Shown: positions 43,192 through 54,059 of the stretch, one piece after another | How positions within the stretch are numbered: the first letter of the stretch is position 1 | Layout of the letters: each line of letters starts with the position of its first letter | Assembly: GCA_024734495.1 (NCBI GenBank) | Contig: JALMQS010000423.1 | Coordinates: 39,536 to 103,535 of the forward strand | DNA from: Forficula auricularia | Taxonomy: Eukaryota; Arthropoda; Insecta; Dermaptera; Forficulidae | DNA: 64,000 nucleotides | Direction of reading: 5' to 3' | Made by a program: the position numbers and the translations under genes | The notes under the pieces: model-generated | The model's database searches: none | What the model was told of the DNA's origin: nothing | What the model saw: the letters and a program-made list of their open reading frames with translations, nothing else

Positions 43192-44214
43192 ATTACTCCT
43201 AAATTAGCAGCAAACCTTCAGTACTCTATCACGAACCTAATCATTTAAAATAACAAAACTCAAACTTCGACGAATTTTTTATTGAACTCAATTGATAGAT
43301 AAAACAATTTTCTCATTTTCATCACTTTCACCAGGTCTACATATTTTATAAGGATTATAATCGTTACAAAAAATCACTGAGAACTACACTCTTTATATTT
43401 TTATTTTAAATGAAATTACTTTCCTGGAACTTGGCTGTTACCCATTATGCCATTAGGGTATATTAAATAAATATGTGACCAGGCCAAGTTTCAAGAAAAT
43501 AATTTAAATTAAAAATATAGAATCCATCAATATAGATCGTCATTTAAAATGGTAAGAATGCATTTTAATTGAAAGTACTATTGTTTTGACTTAATTATAC
43601 TTGGTGAGTTTAACTTGGCTGCACCCAAGATTTCACTACTTTTTCGAAAAAATGTTTTGGGTGGGATTTCTATTTACTCAATATCTTAAAAAGGATAAGC
43701 TTTTCTTTATTATGCATTACGTATTCAATATTCTTTAAGTATATCTATTAATTTTATCTTTTTCCTTTTAGTGACATGATAGAATTTTTTGATTTTAGAT
43801 TCGAAATAAAGAGCAAGATAAATAACTCTCGTAAAAGTGGTTTCGGAGTTTGATTGCTTCTTTACTTCTTAAAACGAACGAGTCTTAACATTGCATTCCA
43901 GAATTTATTTTTTATTTCATTTAGTTGAAAGACAAATTCAATTATACAACATTCATCTGCTCATAGGCAAAAGTATCTTGAAATATTCATTTTTCCCTCT
44001 CTCTTTTTGATTAAGTATTACATTATATTGTACTTTTTAGAAGCATGTATTTTAATTTTTTTTAAATATAATTTAATTTTTTACATTTTACTCTTAATTG
44101 GGAAGGTTAAGTGGGAGATAAATTTAAAAAACCTAATTTATCGATCGGAGAATTTACCACTGGTCGAAGCCCCTAAAAACTTAGTAAATTGGATATTGGA
44201 TTGTATCTAAGTTT
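43192..44214. other. A+T-rich stretch, nothing recognised
   Basis: No supported feature. The 67-codon frame at 44007-44210 is A+T-driven at its start; its last part, VEAPKNLVNWILDCI, is not recognisable. Confidence 0.35.
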
Positions 44215-44360
44215 CTGAGATTTGGCTCGTGAACCCGGCTTCTTTTCATCTACTCTGTTCTTTACACGATGGAGGGGCCATCCCATATAGACCTTTAAGG
44301 GATGCACCTTCTGGTGTATCTACTTCTCACATCAATATCATTTTTTTTTTTTTTTTTTAT
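44215..44360 (+). mobile_element. Jockey-like LINE 3' untranslated remnant
   Basis: CACGATGGAGGGGCCATCCC at 44265 and CTCACATCAATATCATT before a T run (44341-44359) match the 3' region of the LINE tail at 34705-34910. No coding part remains. Confidence 0.6.
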
Positions 44361-44609
44361 AAATTTTATTAAACCAATTATTTTACATTAATTAATGTAT
44401 ACCATTGTATTTTAGCTTCGATTCCGGAGATTGCTTCTCCACCATCGAGTGTCCTTATTTATCTTGAGTCCTTGTTTTTAATAAGAGGAAAAATCTAATT
44501 AGATAAAAAAACCTCTTTTCCGATAATTATTTAAATTCCATTATTCCCCAATCAAATCGATTGGATTCTCTCCTTCTCATTCCTCCATCATCAATATCAT
44601 TAAAAAAAA
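44361..44609. other. Unassigned stretch
   Basis: 44410-44460 ('ttccggagattgcttctcca') is a little G+C-richer. Near 44590 'catcatcaatatcatt' is again LINE-3'-like. Nothing further can be said. Confidence 0.35.
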
Positions 44610-44700
44610 TTATATATATATGTATTTTCATAAAGAAATGTTTACGGAATTTAACAGAACAAAAGTTACATTGATAGATACATACATACATACATGTGAA
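44610..44700 (+). repeat. Short dispersed repeat, partner at 62530-62605
   Basis: 'ggaatttaacagaacaaaag' followed by T/CACATT and ATA-rich DNA is shared between 44646 and 62552, together with 'ataaagaaatg'/'atagagaaatg' just before it. Confidence 0.7.
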
Positions 44701-45482
44701 GCTAATATAAAGAATGTAAAAAAGAAAATCTTTCTGAAAAGGGCTTTTATGCATTTTTATGCAATAAAACTAAAAAAGATGCGATTTTATGCACTTGCCC
44801 CTAAATATATGCAATTTATGCAATATGAAATATATTCTAAAAGGCTTAAAAATTGTTGTAAGTATAATTCGTAAAAATATTTGATTTTTTGTAAATGAAT
44901 AAATAAAATAAGCAAAAATATAAAATTCGTTCTCTGGTGATCAGTCTAGTATAACGCGATTTATTACACGTATTATTTCTAAGGGACCTAATATCTGCGT
45001 ATTACGAAGGTTACCTGTAATGGAATTGTAATCTAATGGTGCGAATCAAGACTAGTAGAGTCAACTGCTCATAAGTTATCAGCCAAGCATTCAAGCAAGC
45101 AATGGAACCTCCACCTGTTACTATTGAATCGTCTACGTCATCATAATGAAACTAGACTTGGCCGAGAAATTACGCCCCACGTCAGTAGTCTATCAAACCT
45201 TGGAGGCGAATGAATTATTTAAAATAATAGATTTTGTAATAATATTACCATATTTTAAACCTTGTTTATTCTTATATTTAGATCAGTCTCGTGCGGTCCA
45301 TGGATGCTGTGGATGAAGCGCATCCCTAAAATTTCAAACATTTAGAGTATTTTCATAAATATCGACTTCAAAATTCCAGGAGGATCTTTAAATTTTCACA
45401 TTCTTATCCGTTATTTCAAATATTTTTATAGAAAACATTTTTGTTTTGTAAAGTACGAATTGGTTCTCGAAAGGAAATAAAA
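44701..45482. other. A+T-rich stretch, nothing recognised
   Basis: About 45040-45200 is less A+T-rich but no feature is recognisable. The frame at 44620-44874 is a chance frame with repeated MHFYA-like words. Confidence 0.35.
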
Positions 45483-45682
45483 TTGAAGGAGACAATAAAA
45501 GAGTGTGTCTTCTGCTGGAATTATAAATTGTATTTATTTATAACGAGACTATAGTTTCGAGGGCTTTGCCCTCTTCATCAGTCTATTACAATGGATTCAC
45601 AGGAATTAATTTATGAATATGAATTTTATTGTCTTCTTCAATATATAAAAATTCTGCTACTCTCGACAAAAAACTTTCAATT
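45483..45682 (-). mobile_element. Retrozyme/Penelope-like repeat with intact hammerhead
   Basis: It is the inverted partner of the 30196-30392 copy. Read on the minus strand the order is 'gaaagttttttgtcgagagt', 'gcagaatttttatatattga', 'attcctgtgaatccattgta', the hammerhead, 'ttataattccagcagaagac', and the TTCAA end at 45483. At about 200 bp it has the size range of short ribozyme-bearing repeats that animal retrozymes use. No protein is encoded. Confidence 0.7.
45541..45592 (-). ncRNA. Type I hammerhead ribozyme, intact core
   Basis: On the minus strand: stem I GA/TC plus TGTAA/TTATA beyond a small internal loop; CTGATGA (complement of 45575-45581); stem II GAGGGC-aaa-GCCCTC, perfect; GAAAC (complement of 45554-45558); a minimal stem III AC/GT with TATA loop; then GTC. 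Predicted cleavage is between 45547 and 45546. Every conserved position is present, making this one of the best ribozyme candidates in the window. Confidence 0.85.
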
Positions 45683-46732
45683 TAAGGAAATAAAATTGTT
45701 GCATAGTTTCAAGGGGCAATTAAAATGAGAATATGCTCACACAAAGAAATATCCGTTCGGCGCAAAGGTCCCAAAATAAATTTTTCAAAAATATAAATTT
45801 GAAAAATAACGAAAATGAATGATGAAATTTGCAAAAAAAAATCAAAAATTAAAATAAAATTTCAAAAAATGAAAGATACTTTTTTGGACAGCATACTCTG
45901 GTTGAAAAATCACCAAACGCCACTAATTTAAATATATGTTGGTTTATTAGAGTATCTAATTAGAAATGCTTTATGGCATTCGGCTATTAAACCAACTGAT
46001 AAGTGTATCATTATCAATAGTAATAATTAATTTTTATATTCAACAATAAAAGCGCAAGAAGTCGGAAGTCTTGCAAAATACTCACAGGAATTGTGTACTA
46101 AATATATATTATTGTTTATATTACTAGCAAAGGGTTTTAATGATTCCTAAAATATTCATGCCAATTGTTCGAACATTTCTATTACTCGAGATAAGAAAAA
46201 GTGCATGCATGCATTATAAAAGTAAAATTAAAATAAGAAAATAATTACCAAAAAGATTAATTAAAAATTCTTAACAAGTTTATTAGAACTCGCAGGTTTT
46301 GTACGCCCTATATTACATCCTCATTATTCTATTTACGTTATTAGTATTCCGAGTAAATTTCTTTTCTCTTTTATACAGAAATGATACTGTTATAATATTC
46401 CTCGTGTAATTGAATTCTAGGAGATGATTATTACTTTATGCTCATTGCTTCCATTAATCGGAGGAGTGGTTGCATTTCCATTTCACATGAGAAAAATAAT
46501 TCCTTTTGCGAAATTTGAAAATTAATATTTATCCAATTTAAGTGAAATCTAATATTTGTTCTTTTCTCTTGAGTGTATGAATGAATGAATATTCAAAGTA
46601 CTTATCTCGAATCCTAATATCTCTTATTTTCATCAGTAAAAAACACTCTTCCGCTTAACCTCATTAAAGATATTTTTTTCTCTTAAGGACTCCAATATCA
46701 TGAATAAATTTGGAATTCAAGAATGCTATTAT
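45683..46732. other. A+T-rich stretch, nothing recognised
   Basis: No supported feature. Confidence 0.4.
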
Positions 46733-46898
46733 TACGTCCAGAGAACGTATAATAATATTTTTACCTCTTAAAATGTTTCTTGTCTATATATCATTATCTT
46801 TTGCCCATTGATTTACGTTTAGTATATTTAATTTGAGTGCGCCGTGAATTCTTCCGAATGATTAATGCCCACAACCTTAAACCTAATGATATTTGATT
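46733..46898 (+). repeat. Dispersed direct repeat, copy 1 (partner 62616-62779)
   Basis: About 165 bp with high identity, including 'ttacctcttaaaatgtttct', 'atatatcattatcttttg', 'gatttacgtttagtatattt' and 'cgaatgattaatgcccacaa'. The two copies have the same orientation. The preceding 'gaatgctattatt' is also shared, but in the second copy it is separated from the rest by about 300 bp of other sequence (62307-62612). Confidence 0.85.
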
Positions 46899-47097
46899 AG
46901 ACCGAACAAATAATGATATGTAATTTACAATTACTTATTATATAGTATCGTTTAAAATGTATTTCCACTTTAGATTGCCACTCATATCTAATAGGCCGGT
47001 TTTTAGATTCATGGTTCAGATTAAATATTAACTTGTCCGATTTTTGTAGAAATTGTAATATTATGATGAAATAAAATATTTAAATAGTAAATGAAAT
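46899..47097. other. A+T-rich spacer
   Basis: Nothing recognised. Confidence 0.4.
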
Positions 47098-47109
47098 AGC
47101 AGACAAGTT

Positions 47110-47201
47110 TTTTTTTTTTTTATTTATTTAATGTCACCGGGAACAAAGCCCATTTAGACAGCACATAAGTAGAGTGTTAGTAGTGTTAGTGAGGGAGCCG
47201 A
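47110..47201 (-). mobile_element. 5'-truncated tRNA-SINE with perfect target duplication
   Basis: The SINE body 'gtcaccgggaacaaagccca' to 'gtgagggagccgaa' is preceded on the plus strand by a T run (the A tail of the minus-strand element). AGCAGACAAGTT stands at 47098-47109 and again at 47202-47213. The 12-bp duplication and the A tail show LINE-type target-primed retroposition. The tRNA-like head is absent because of 5' truncation. Confidence 0.85.
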
Positions 47202-47212
47202 AGCAGACAAGT

Positions 47213-47220
<8 letters not shown>

Positions 47221-47243
<23 letters not shown>
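47221..47243. repeat. Poly(A) tract
   Basis: About 23 A. Confidence 0.95.
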
Positions 47244-47529
47244 CATTCACATTTATGGGGACTTGTACTTATATTAAAAATAGAAAATTTTGCAAAAGTT
47301 CACACCAAAGTAGTTGAATTTATCTTTAGCATTCTAACTTCCAATGGATTGACGTTGAAAGATGTCTCTCTTGAATGAAGTTACTTATTAATTATTTTAT
47401 GATATTCCAAATGTGATTACTATATTGCTTAATAATGTACATGTTCATTTTCTAACAAAAAAATATAAATTATTTATTAGATATATCAAATCTGAGGAAA
47501 AAAGGAAACAATTAAACTTCGCCTTAAAT
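47244..47529. other. A+T-rich spacer
   Basis: Nothing recognised. Confidence 0.4.
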
Positions 47530-47537
47530 CATACGAC

Positions 47538-47590
47538 CAATTGCAACGTTTCGATAATTTATTGTAGCTTCATCAGGCTCTATACGAAAA
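47538..47590 (-). ncRNA. Hammerhead-like motif with canonical core boxes, weak stem II
   Basis: The complement reads CTGATGA (47570-47576), then GCTACAATAAATTATC, then GAAACGTT (complement of 47545-47552). Both core boxes are canonical and stem III would be the palindrome ACGT, as in the 33141 motif, with T at the cleavage position. Stem II has several mismatches. It is likely a decayed copy of another Penelope-like subfamily. Confidence 0.5.
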
Positions 47591-48639
47591 ATAAATACAA
47601 TTAAATTACTCACAATCACTAAAATTAATCCAGACACATATATTTACCTTGATCAAATTATTTTCAAACACTTTGCCATTCAATTTTGATTTTCCATTAC
47701 CCATGTGGGAAGTCTGAGACTAAACCGACATTCAATCGGACGGAGATTAGAATTAATATCAGATTGGTGTCGAAATGGTCTCCTCACCGACTCTCGAAAT
47801 TTCGACGGACATTCACTCTAGCGGAGACTGGGCCATTTTCAAAATGGATTTTTCAAACACGTCTATTTTATAGAATAGATATATACATGTATACGTCGTA
47901 TTAGAGTGTAAACCTGCTAACTCACAACAATAAAATTTTACAGGGAAGAGAAAAAACAAACAAAATTTAATATTGTTGTTATAGAAAGAAACTAATTTTC
48001 ACATTTTTTTTCTACAATTTATGATCGTAATTTTAAGTTGCAGTTTTACTTGGACGATGCTGCATATCTTTTTCTTTCAAACAGTGTTAGGTAATATGTC
48101 ATATGTCATATATGATAAAAAGTGGAGTTAGCAGGCTTACACTCTAAGCCGACGATATAACAATCAGAATACATTTATTTATATAACACCAATGTTTGTT
48201 TAGAGTAGCAATAGAACCCGACAGACCAACCGTACACTTTCAACTGATTTAAAAAAGATTTGAAAATATAAAAAAAACAAAATTGTTTTATCTATTAGTG
48301 AGTATGGAACTGAACAATAATAATGATAAATTATTTATTCCCATAATTTCGTAATTTTAAAATGTCCGGGTCTACAATTTTGAAATGATGGCAACACTGG
48401 ATTCCTTTAAGAATATTGATTTTTCAAGAAGTTAAATTTGAAATTTATTTATGAATATTATTATATAATTAAGTTTGTCGAAAAATTATATTAAAATATT
48501 AGTATTTTATTATAAACCAATTTAATTTAATTTAATAAGGGAATTAATAATATTCTATACTTAAAAACTACCTTGAAACGTTTGATAGCTATATCTATTT
48601 TAAATATCATCATCTTAAGTATATTCGTATACAAGAAAT
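47591..48639. other. A+T-rich stretch, nothing recognised
   Basis: 'agtgtaaacctgctaactca' near 47908 and 'agttagcaggcttacactct' at 48125 are inverted, so a palindromic element of about 240 bp (47903-48146) is possible. I cannot assign it further. Confidence 0.4.
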
Positions 48640-48840
48640 CATAAGTTTGTGTCATCTATTAAATTCGATGGAATGGAATATTATTAATTATATGTCAGAG
48701 GGATTGTTTTTCACCCCCTCGGGAATCGAACCCGAGTGCAAGTAATAGCAATCCGGGCCACCTGGCTCACCTGCAGGATGCGAACCTCTCTGACATATGT
48801 ACACGCGTAAAATTTCTTGTAAATTTGAATCTATTACCAT
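48640..48840 (-). mobile_element. tRNA-like SINE/foldback family member
   Basis: The complement contains CAGGTGAGCCAGGTGGCCCG, then ATTGCTATTACTTGCACTCG, then GGTTCGATTCCCGAGGGGG, with A- and B-box-like sequences in tRNA spacing. It ends in TATAATTAATAATATTCCAT and 'aatagatgacacaa'. It is the single-unit form of the sequence that is inverted in the 14033-14358 foldback. This copy has the best preserved tRNA-like part of its family. Confidence 0.65.
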
Positions 48841-49149
48841 CGCCAAATTAATATCTTTCATATATTAGTATAAATAATTTCTTTAAGGCGTCCGTGTTAT
48901 ACGTTCGCAGCGAAAAGAATCACAGCATTATCGGGAATGCTCTTTGACATATTACGTCCTATATTCTTATCCAACCTTAATACATTTCGAGACGCAGGGG
49001 GCAGGAGGATCCTGCTCGAAGACCCGGGGTATAACTGGTTAGCTTATAAACAAACAGCTAATGTGTTCCTAAAAAGATAATAATAGAAAAACATCTTAAA
49101 TTTGAACAGTTATTACTCGTAGCTTACAGATTCTTTTTCATTATGGCTA
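48841..49149. other. Unassigned stretch
   Basis: 'gcagggggcaggaggatcct' near 48994 may be a scrap of the GCCCGCC-head family. Nothing else is visible. Confidence 0.35.
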
Positions 49150-49157
49150 GAACCAAT

Positions 49158-49739
49158 CAGTGGCGGTCCCAGACTTTCATTTTTTTTAAGGGGGGCATGT
49201 ACCAGGGCCTGCCCCACGGTAAAATTTTAAAATTTTGGGCTTCAAAAGTAGTTTTTAGAGGCGATTTTTAGCCTCACATGTCGGAAGAGCATTTATACAT
49301 ATATATATATCAAGAGCCGAGAGTATACAAATTAAAATATCCTATAATGTTAGCCTCCTTTTTAGGCAGGAACAACATTTAGCGAAATAAGAAATAATTA
49401 TATTGTAAAATTAATGCAACTATTTTATTCTTTAATGTACTTATGAAAATTGTATCTTCTTCTTCTAAGTCGTAAGCCTCATAAATAAGGCGTCGTGATC
49501 GAAAAAATTGTATAGTATATTGTAAATAAAGACTTTTGAATTGAAAAAAAATCATGATAGCCCAGCAGCCATCGTAGGTTACAATAAATATTTTGAACAA
49601 AACAAATACTACTTTGTAAATTAGAACATTTTTGATATAACTATCTTACAAAATTAAAACCTTTTTTTTGGAAACCATTGGAGGGGGGGGGGCATTACAC
49701 CCTTTGACACCCCCTCCCCCCTCATGGGGACCGTCCATG
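49158..49739. mobile_element. hAT-type non-autonomous element with perfect 8-bp duplication
   Basis: The left end CAGTGGCGGTCCCAGAC and the right end, complemented, CATGGACGGTCCCCATGAGG are related inverted termini. Exactly the same octamer, GAACCAAT, flanks the element at 49150-49157 and 49740-49747. G-rich runs next to both ends (AAGGGGGGC and GAGGGGGG) extend the terminal similarity. There is no transposase inside. Confidence 0.85.
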
Positions 49740-49836
49740 GAACCAATAACGTTTTGTGACCATATGGTGTTTATGTAAATAGTGAGCGTGAGACTAACTA
49801 GTTTTCGCTTTGAAAAGCGGTAACGTAAGACTAAGA

Positions 49837-50421
49837 CAGACGTTCTCAACCAGGGGTAAGAAAGGGGATTTTAGTATTTCAAGGGGGAAATTAATCTGGG
49901 ATCCAATTTCAAAAGTTTTAAAAAAATATCGATGAGGCAGTCCAAAAAAAGAAGATAATTTAAACTATCTTTTTATTCATAAAACCGACGTTTCGGAGGC
50001 TATTCCCTCCTTTTTCAGGGTTTTGAAAAGTCAGTGAGGGAAATCCAATGAAGAGTCCAATGAAGAAGGAATGAATAGCCTCCGAAACGTCAGCTTTATG
50101 AATAAAAAGATAGTGTAAATTATGTTCTTCTTTTTTTGGACTGTCTCATAGATATCCACTTAATTCACTTATCATCCGTCTCCAAAAATTACTCCAGTTT
50201 TAAAAAACGTATTAAAGAATTGAGAAATAGCAACAATCTCAGCTTTCTCATTAGATAAATTTTACTTATATTTTTCTCTAAATTAAAATACGATACTTAC
50301 CTTGTATTTTCAATATTAAAAGCATATTAACTTTTTGAGTTAGAAAATTATGGAAAGAGGGGATGGCATTCTTAAAAAATTACAGAAGGGGTCATTGGAA
50401 GAAAACGGTTAAGAACCTTTG
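49837..50421. mobile_element. hAT-type non-autonomous element interrupted by a foldback
   Basis: The left end CAGACGTTCTCAACCAGGGG and the right end, complemented, CAAAGGTTCTTAACCGTTTT are related inverted termini. The flanking octamers GACTAAGA (49829-49836) and CTCTAAGA (50422-50429) agree at 6 of 8, as expected for an old duplication. The ribozyme foldback 49925-50193 lies inside, so this element is the older of the two. Confidence 0.7.
49925..50193. mobile_element. Foldback with two opposed hammerhead-like motifs, second copy
   Basis: It is the same element as 5406-5759: TATCGATGAGGCAGTCCAAA at the left, GACTGTCTCATAGATATCCA at the right, and the shared extension 'tccgtctccaaaaattact' to 50193. 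The centre is shortened relative to the 5.4-kb copy. The minus-strand motif has CTGAAAA for CTGANGA and the plus-strand motif has GAAACGTCAGC, so both are damaged. Confidence 0.7.
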
Positions 50422-52235
50422 CTCTAAGATCTCTAAACAAAATTAAAATATTAAAAAAACAATGCAATTGTACTAACTTAATAAGGTTACTTACTTCACT
50501 AACTTTCCCATGAGACATTTTTAAACTGCTTTTTGAGATATGTAGATTGTTCGCTTTAAATTCAATATTATTTTCTTACGGCAAAGTTGAAAGGTGAAAA
50601 GAGTACAAATATTGGAAAAAAATTAATCTACTCAGGCTGCTAATACTTAATAAGCTGAAAATTACGGCAATTAATCATATATAATGGAATGAAAATAAAA
50701 AATCACGAAGACAGTGATAAAGCGACTAACGAAAACTTTTTATTATTTAAAAAAATATTGATTTCAAATCTCTATTATGCGTTCATATTGATTTTCGATT
50801 TGGTTAAAAAAAATGCATTTTTATTATAATAAATTGTTTTTCTTATTTTTTCGCCTCCTCAAATCCCTCTCTTCTTTATTAACCTTTCAGTTCAAAAATG
50901 CATAAAATTTAAAATTACCAAACAGATTATCTTTTTTTTCTTTATTGGTAAACAATTCATTAGGGTGACATTTCAATAAGTGACAATTTGTCATTTATTT
51001 CAAAAAAGAAAAAAAAGAACAGAAGGTATCAATAAAACAGTATTTTTAATTGGAAATATATTTAGCTCCCGAATATCCAATCAATTAAAATTGATATAGA
51101 TGATTAGCAGTTACAAGCATTATGATTAATTATTATTGACATGTTAAGGGGTTGATATGACAGGATATAAAACGATTAAAATAACTTTTTAAAAATTAAT
51201 TATTTTTGAATTTAATTGTAGATAGGTATATCTATATCTATATCTTTCTATTAAAATTTTCTGATATTCCCAAATTGAATTTAAGAAAATTAACAAAAAT
51301 CTTTGTTAAGGTAGTTCTAATTCAAGAAGTCTTTGAAACTTGGAATATAAATCATTAAAAGCATAATACACATACTGTTAAAATTTGAAGACAATTTACT
51401 ACACCAAACATGAAATAATTTCTATTAAAAATGACATTTTTAACATAGAGTAGATAGGAAAAGGGTGGGGATATGATAATTATTAAATTTTTTTTCATTG
51501 AAGGACTATCACCATCTTGATGCTAAACTAATATTTGTTAGAATAATATATTCGGAGTAACTTAAAAAAAAATTGAAATTACTTACCACGTAGTTTTGAT
51601 AAAAAACAAAAAAAACATATTTGGACGACTATTTTTAGTGGAGTGGATATAAGCACAATGGTTGGAAACGACCGGCAAATATGTGTGTATCTATATAGAG
51701 ATTTCGTAGTGTGAGTGGACAGTCAGGTAAATAAAAAATACCCTAAAATTTTAGTTCCTTTCATATTTATAGAGTGGTTAAGAGGCTAAAACTTTTGGTG
51801 TGGATTGTCGCGAAAGAACCTCCTTAAATAAGATTTTAGTGAATATTTTTCACCACGAATAGCAGATTTGTTTACTGTACATAGGATAAATCTATCTGTT
51901 TCATTTAAATAAGTTTACGAACGGTAACTTATTAGTATTAATTTAATAATTATATTTTATAGATTTGAAGTTTTGTTTTTAGAGACGGTTTGATATATTA
52001 TTATCTCAGGATTTGGATGAAAGCTAGTCCGGAAATAAACAAAACAACTATATCCAACAAAATATTATTTGAGGGTTTTATTTTTGTGATTAATTTTATT
52101 AAGAGTTGAAGCCGTTTTAGAAATATTTTAAAATTCACCTCCATGTCACAATTCAATGTTTCGTTTCATATATCTTTTTAACCTTTTTTCAAAGGCTTTC
52201 AAAAGTGCTTTCAAAAAAGATCGTTTTTGACGGTT
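50422..52235. other. A+T-rich stretch, nothing recognised
   Basis: No gene, TIR or array that I can support. Confidence 0.4.
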
Positions 52236-53220
52236 CAGTTGGTTTTTGACCATTTTCTCAAAAAGTATTTAATCAATTTCGTTCAAAATTGAATTAAAAT
52301 ATTAATAATCAATTGTTTTATAATATAAATTAATTTATTATTTTTAAAAAGAAATTAAACGGAGTTATTAGCGTTTTTTTCAAATTGGACTTCAAATAAA
52401 CTACCCTTCAAAATGCAAATTTCCTAATAATAATAAGAAAATAAATATAATACACAGATATGAAATTTCAATAGATTTGAATATCTAATGAGAAAAAAAA
52501 TAAAACTTTTGGCCATTTCTAGTTGATTCTTCCCCCGGAGAGAAGAAATTTAATCTTTTCATACAATTTCTTTTAAACTACAAATTCTTAATCGAAATGC
52601 TATTTTCTTATATAATAGACATACTTTGAACCTTCAGATAGATGAAATTGATAAAATAAAATCGTCTTTTTTCTCGTTTATAATTTTTTTATCAAGAGGC
52701 TGGGTCGCAAGTCACCCGGCATCAGCGAGTCATTTGTTACGGTTTTCTAGCTTTTTACCATTTTCTTAAAAACTAATCAATAAATGACTTTTAAAATTGA
52801 ATATAATTACTAATAATTGTTTTATAATATTTATTAATTTAATATTTTTAAAAATTAATTCAAAGTAGTAATTAGTGTTTTTTCAAATTAGACTTCAAAT
52901 AAACTACCCTTTAAAATGTAAATATTCTAATAAAAACTATTTGATATAAAAGATAAAAGAAAATATTTCATAGATATAAAATTTCAATATATTTAATTAA
53001 ATATGAGACGAGGAAAAAAGTAAACCCTTTTGCCATTTCTAGTCGACTCGCTGCCCCAGTAAAGAAACTGAATGTTTTCATAACATTTCATTTAAATTAC
53101 AAAATTCTTAATTGAAATGCTATTTTCTTATATTAGAATGATTATATGAATCTTCACATAGATTAAATCGATAAAATAAGATCGTTTTCTTTCTAATTTA
53201 TAAATCTTTTGTTCAGTTAT
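52236..53220 (+). repeat. Tandem duplication with about 507-bp period
   Basis: The first unit is about 52236-52740 and the second about 52745-53220. Shared phrases include 'accattttct', 'aataattgttttataatat', 'gacttcaaataaactaccct', 'tttggccatttctag' or its variant, and 'aattcttaatcgaaatgcta' or its variant. Divergence is perhaps 15-20% by eye. A third, more decayed partial unit may follow at 53430-53600 ('aaatcgctttctttcttatt'). Confidence 0.8.
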
Positions 53221-54059
53221 ATGATGAGTTTGAGACACAAGCCTCTCGACATAGAAATCACGTCATTTCATCAAGCCCATTCAATATACCTTAGTGAAAT
53301 ATTTTTTAATATATTTAAATGTGAGAATATTTGTTATAATAAATAAATAAAATAATTTAAATATTCGATTATATGTATTACATATAAACATCCGTAGGTT
53401 TGTCAACCAGCGCCCCCAAGCTCAGAGAACAGAAGAAAGCTATTTTCATATTATTAGTATTTAAATGAAATTATTTACTATTTTATTATATTATTATAAT
53501 TGCACAAGGTGTTGTGAATTTACTAATAATTGAAATGTATTAAATAAAATCGCTTTCTTTCTTATTTAGAGAAGCTTCTCTCAACACATTCGGTAGGTGC
53601 CTAACACTTTGAGGTATACAAATACATAAAATGAACTTTATTAAAGTATCCCCATTTAATTTCCATCAGAAAAGTTAATATGAGAGAAATGTCTAAAATC
53701 AATATTTTACGAGTTATGGAAATATAAATAATTTTCAATATAAAAATTCAAGCCCAATGAATTGGCTAGGTAATTTTTTAAGTCAAAAAATATGGAATTT
53801 GGTTGATGACAGGAATTTCAATAACAATTTTCACATTCATTCTAAGGGGCACCATTTATATAGTTTGGAACTTGCATGAATTCTACTAGCCAAAGCTTGC
53901 AGCTCTACTTAATTTATGGTTTAAAAAATCTCAAAAATTTTCTTTTGTATTAATTTTCAATCTTGATTGTTGAGATATTTGGTAAAGAAAGTGTTCATCA
54001 AAATACCCAAGAAATCGATTGTAGGTATAAATAAATAGCATTCATTTCTTTTGTAGATA
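53221..54059. other. A+T-rich stretch, nothing recognised
   Basis: Apart from the possible third unit of the previous repeat, nothing is recognisable. Confidence 0.4.

Noticed and set aside
48660..48790. Functional tRNA gene
   Set aside because: A- and B-box-like sequences are present but the acceptor stem does not close and the sequence belongs to a repeat family.
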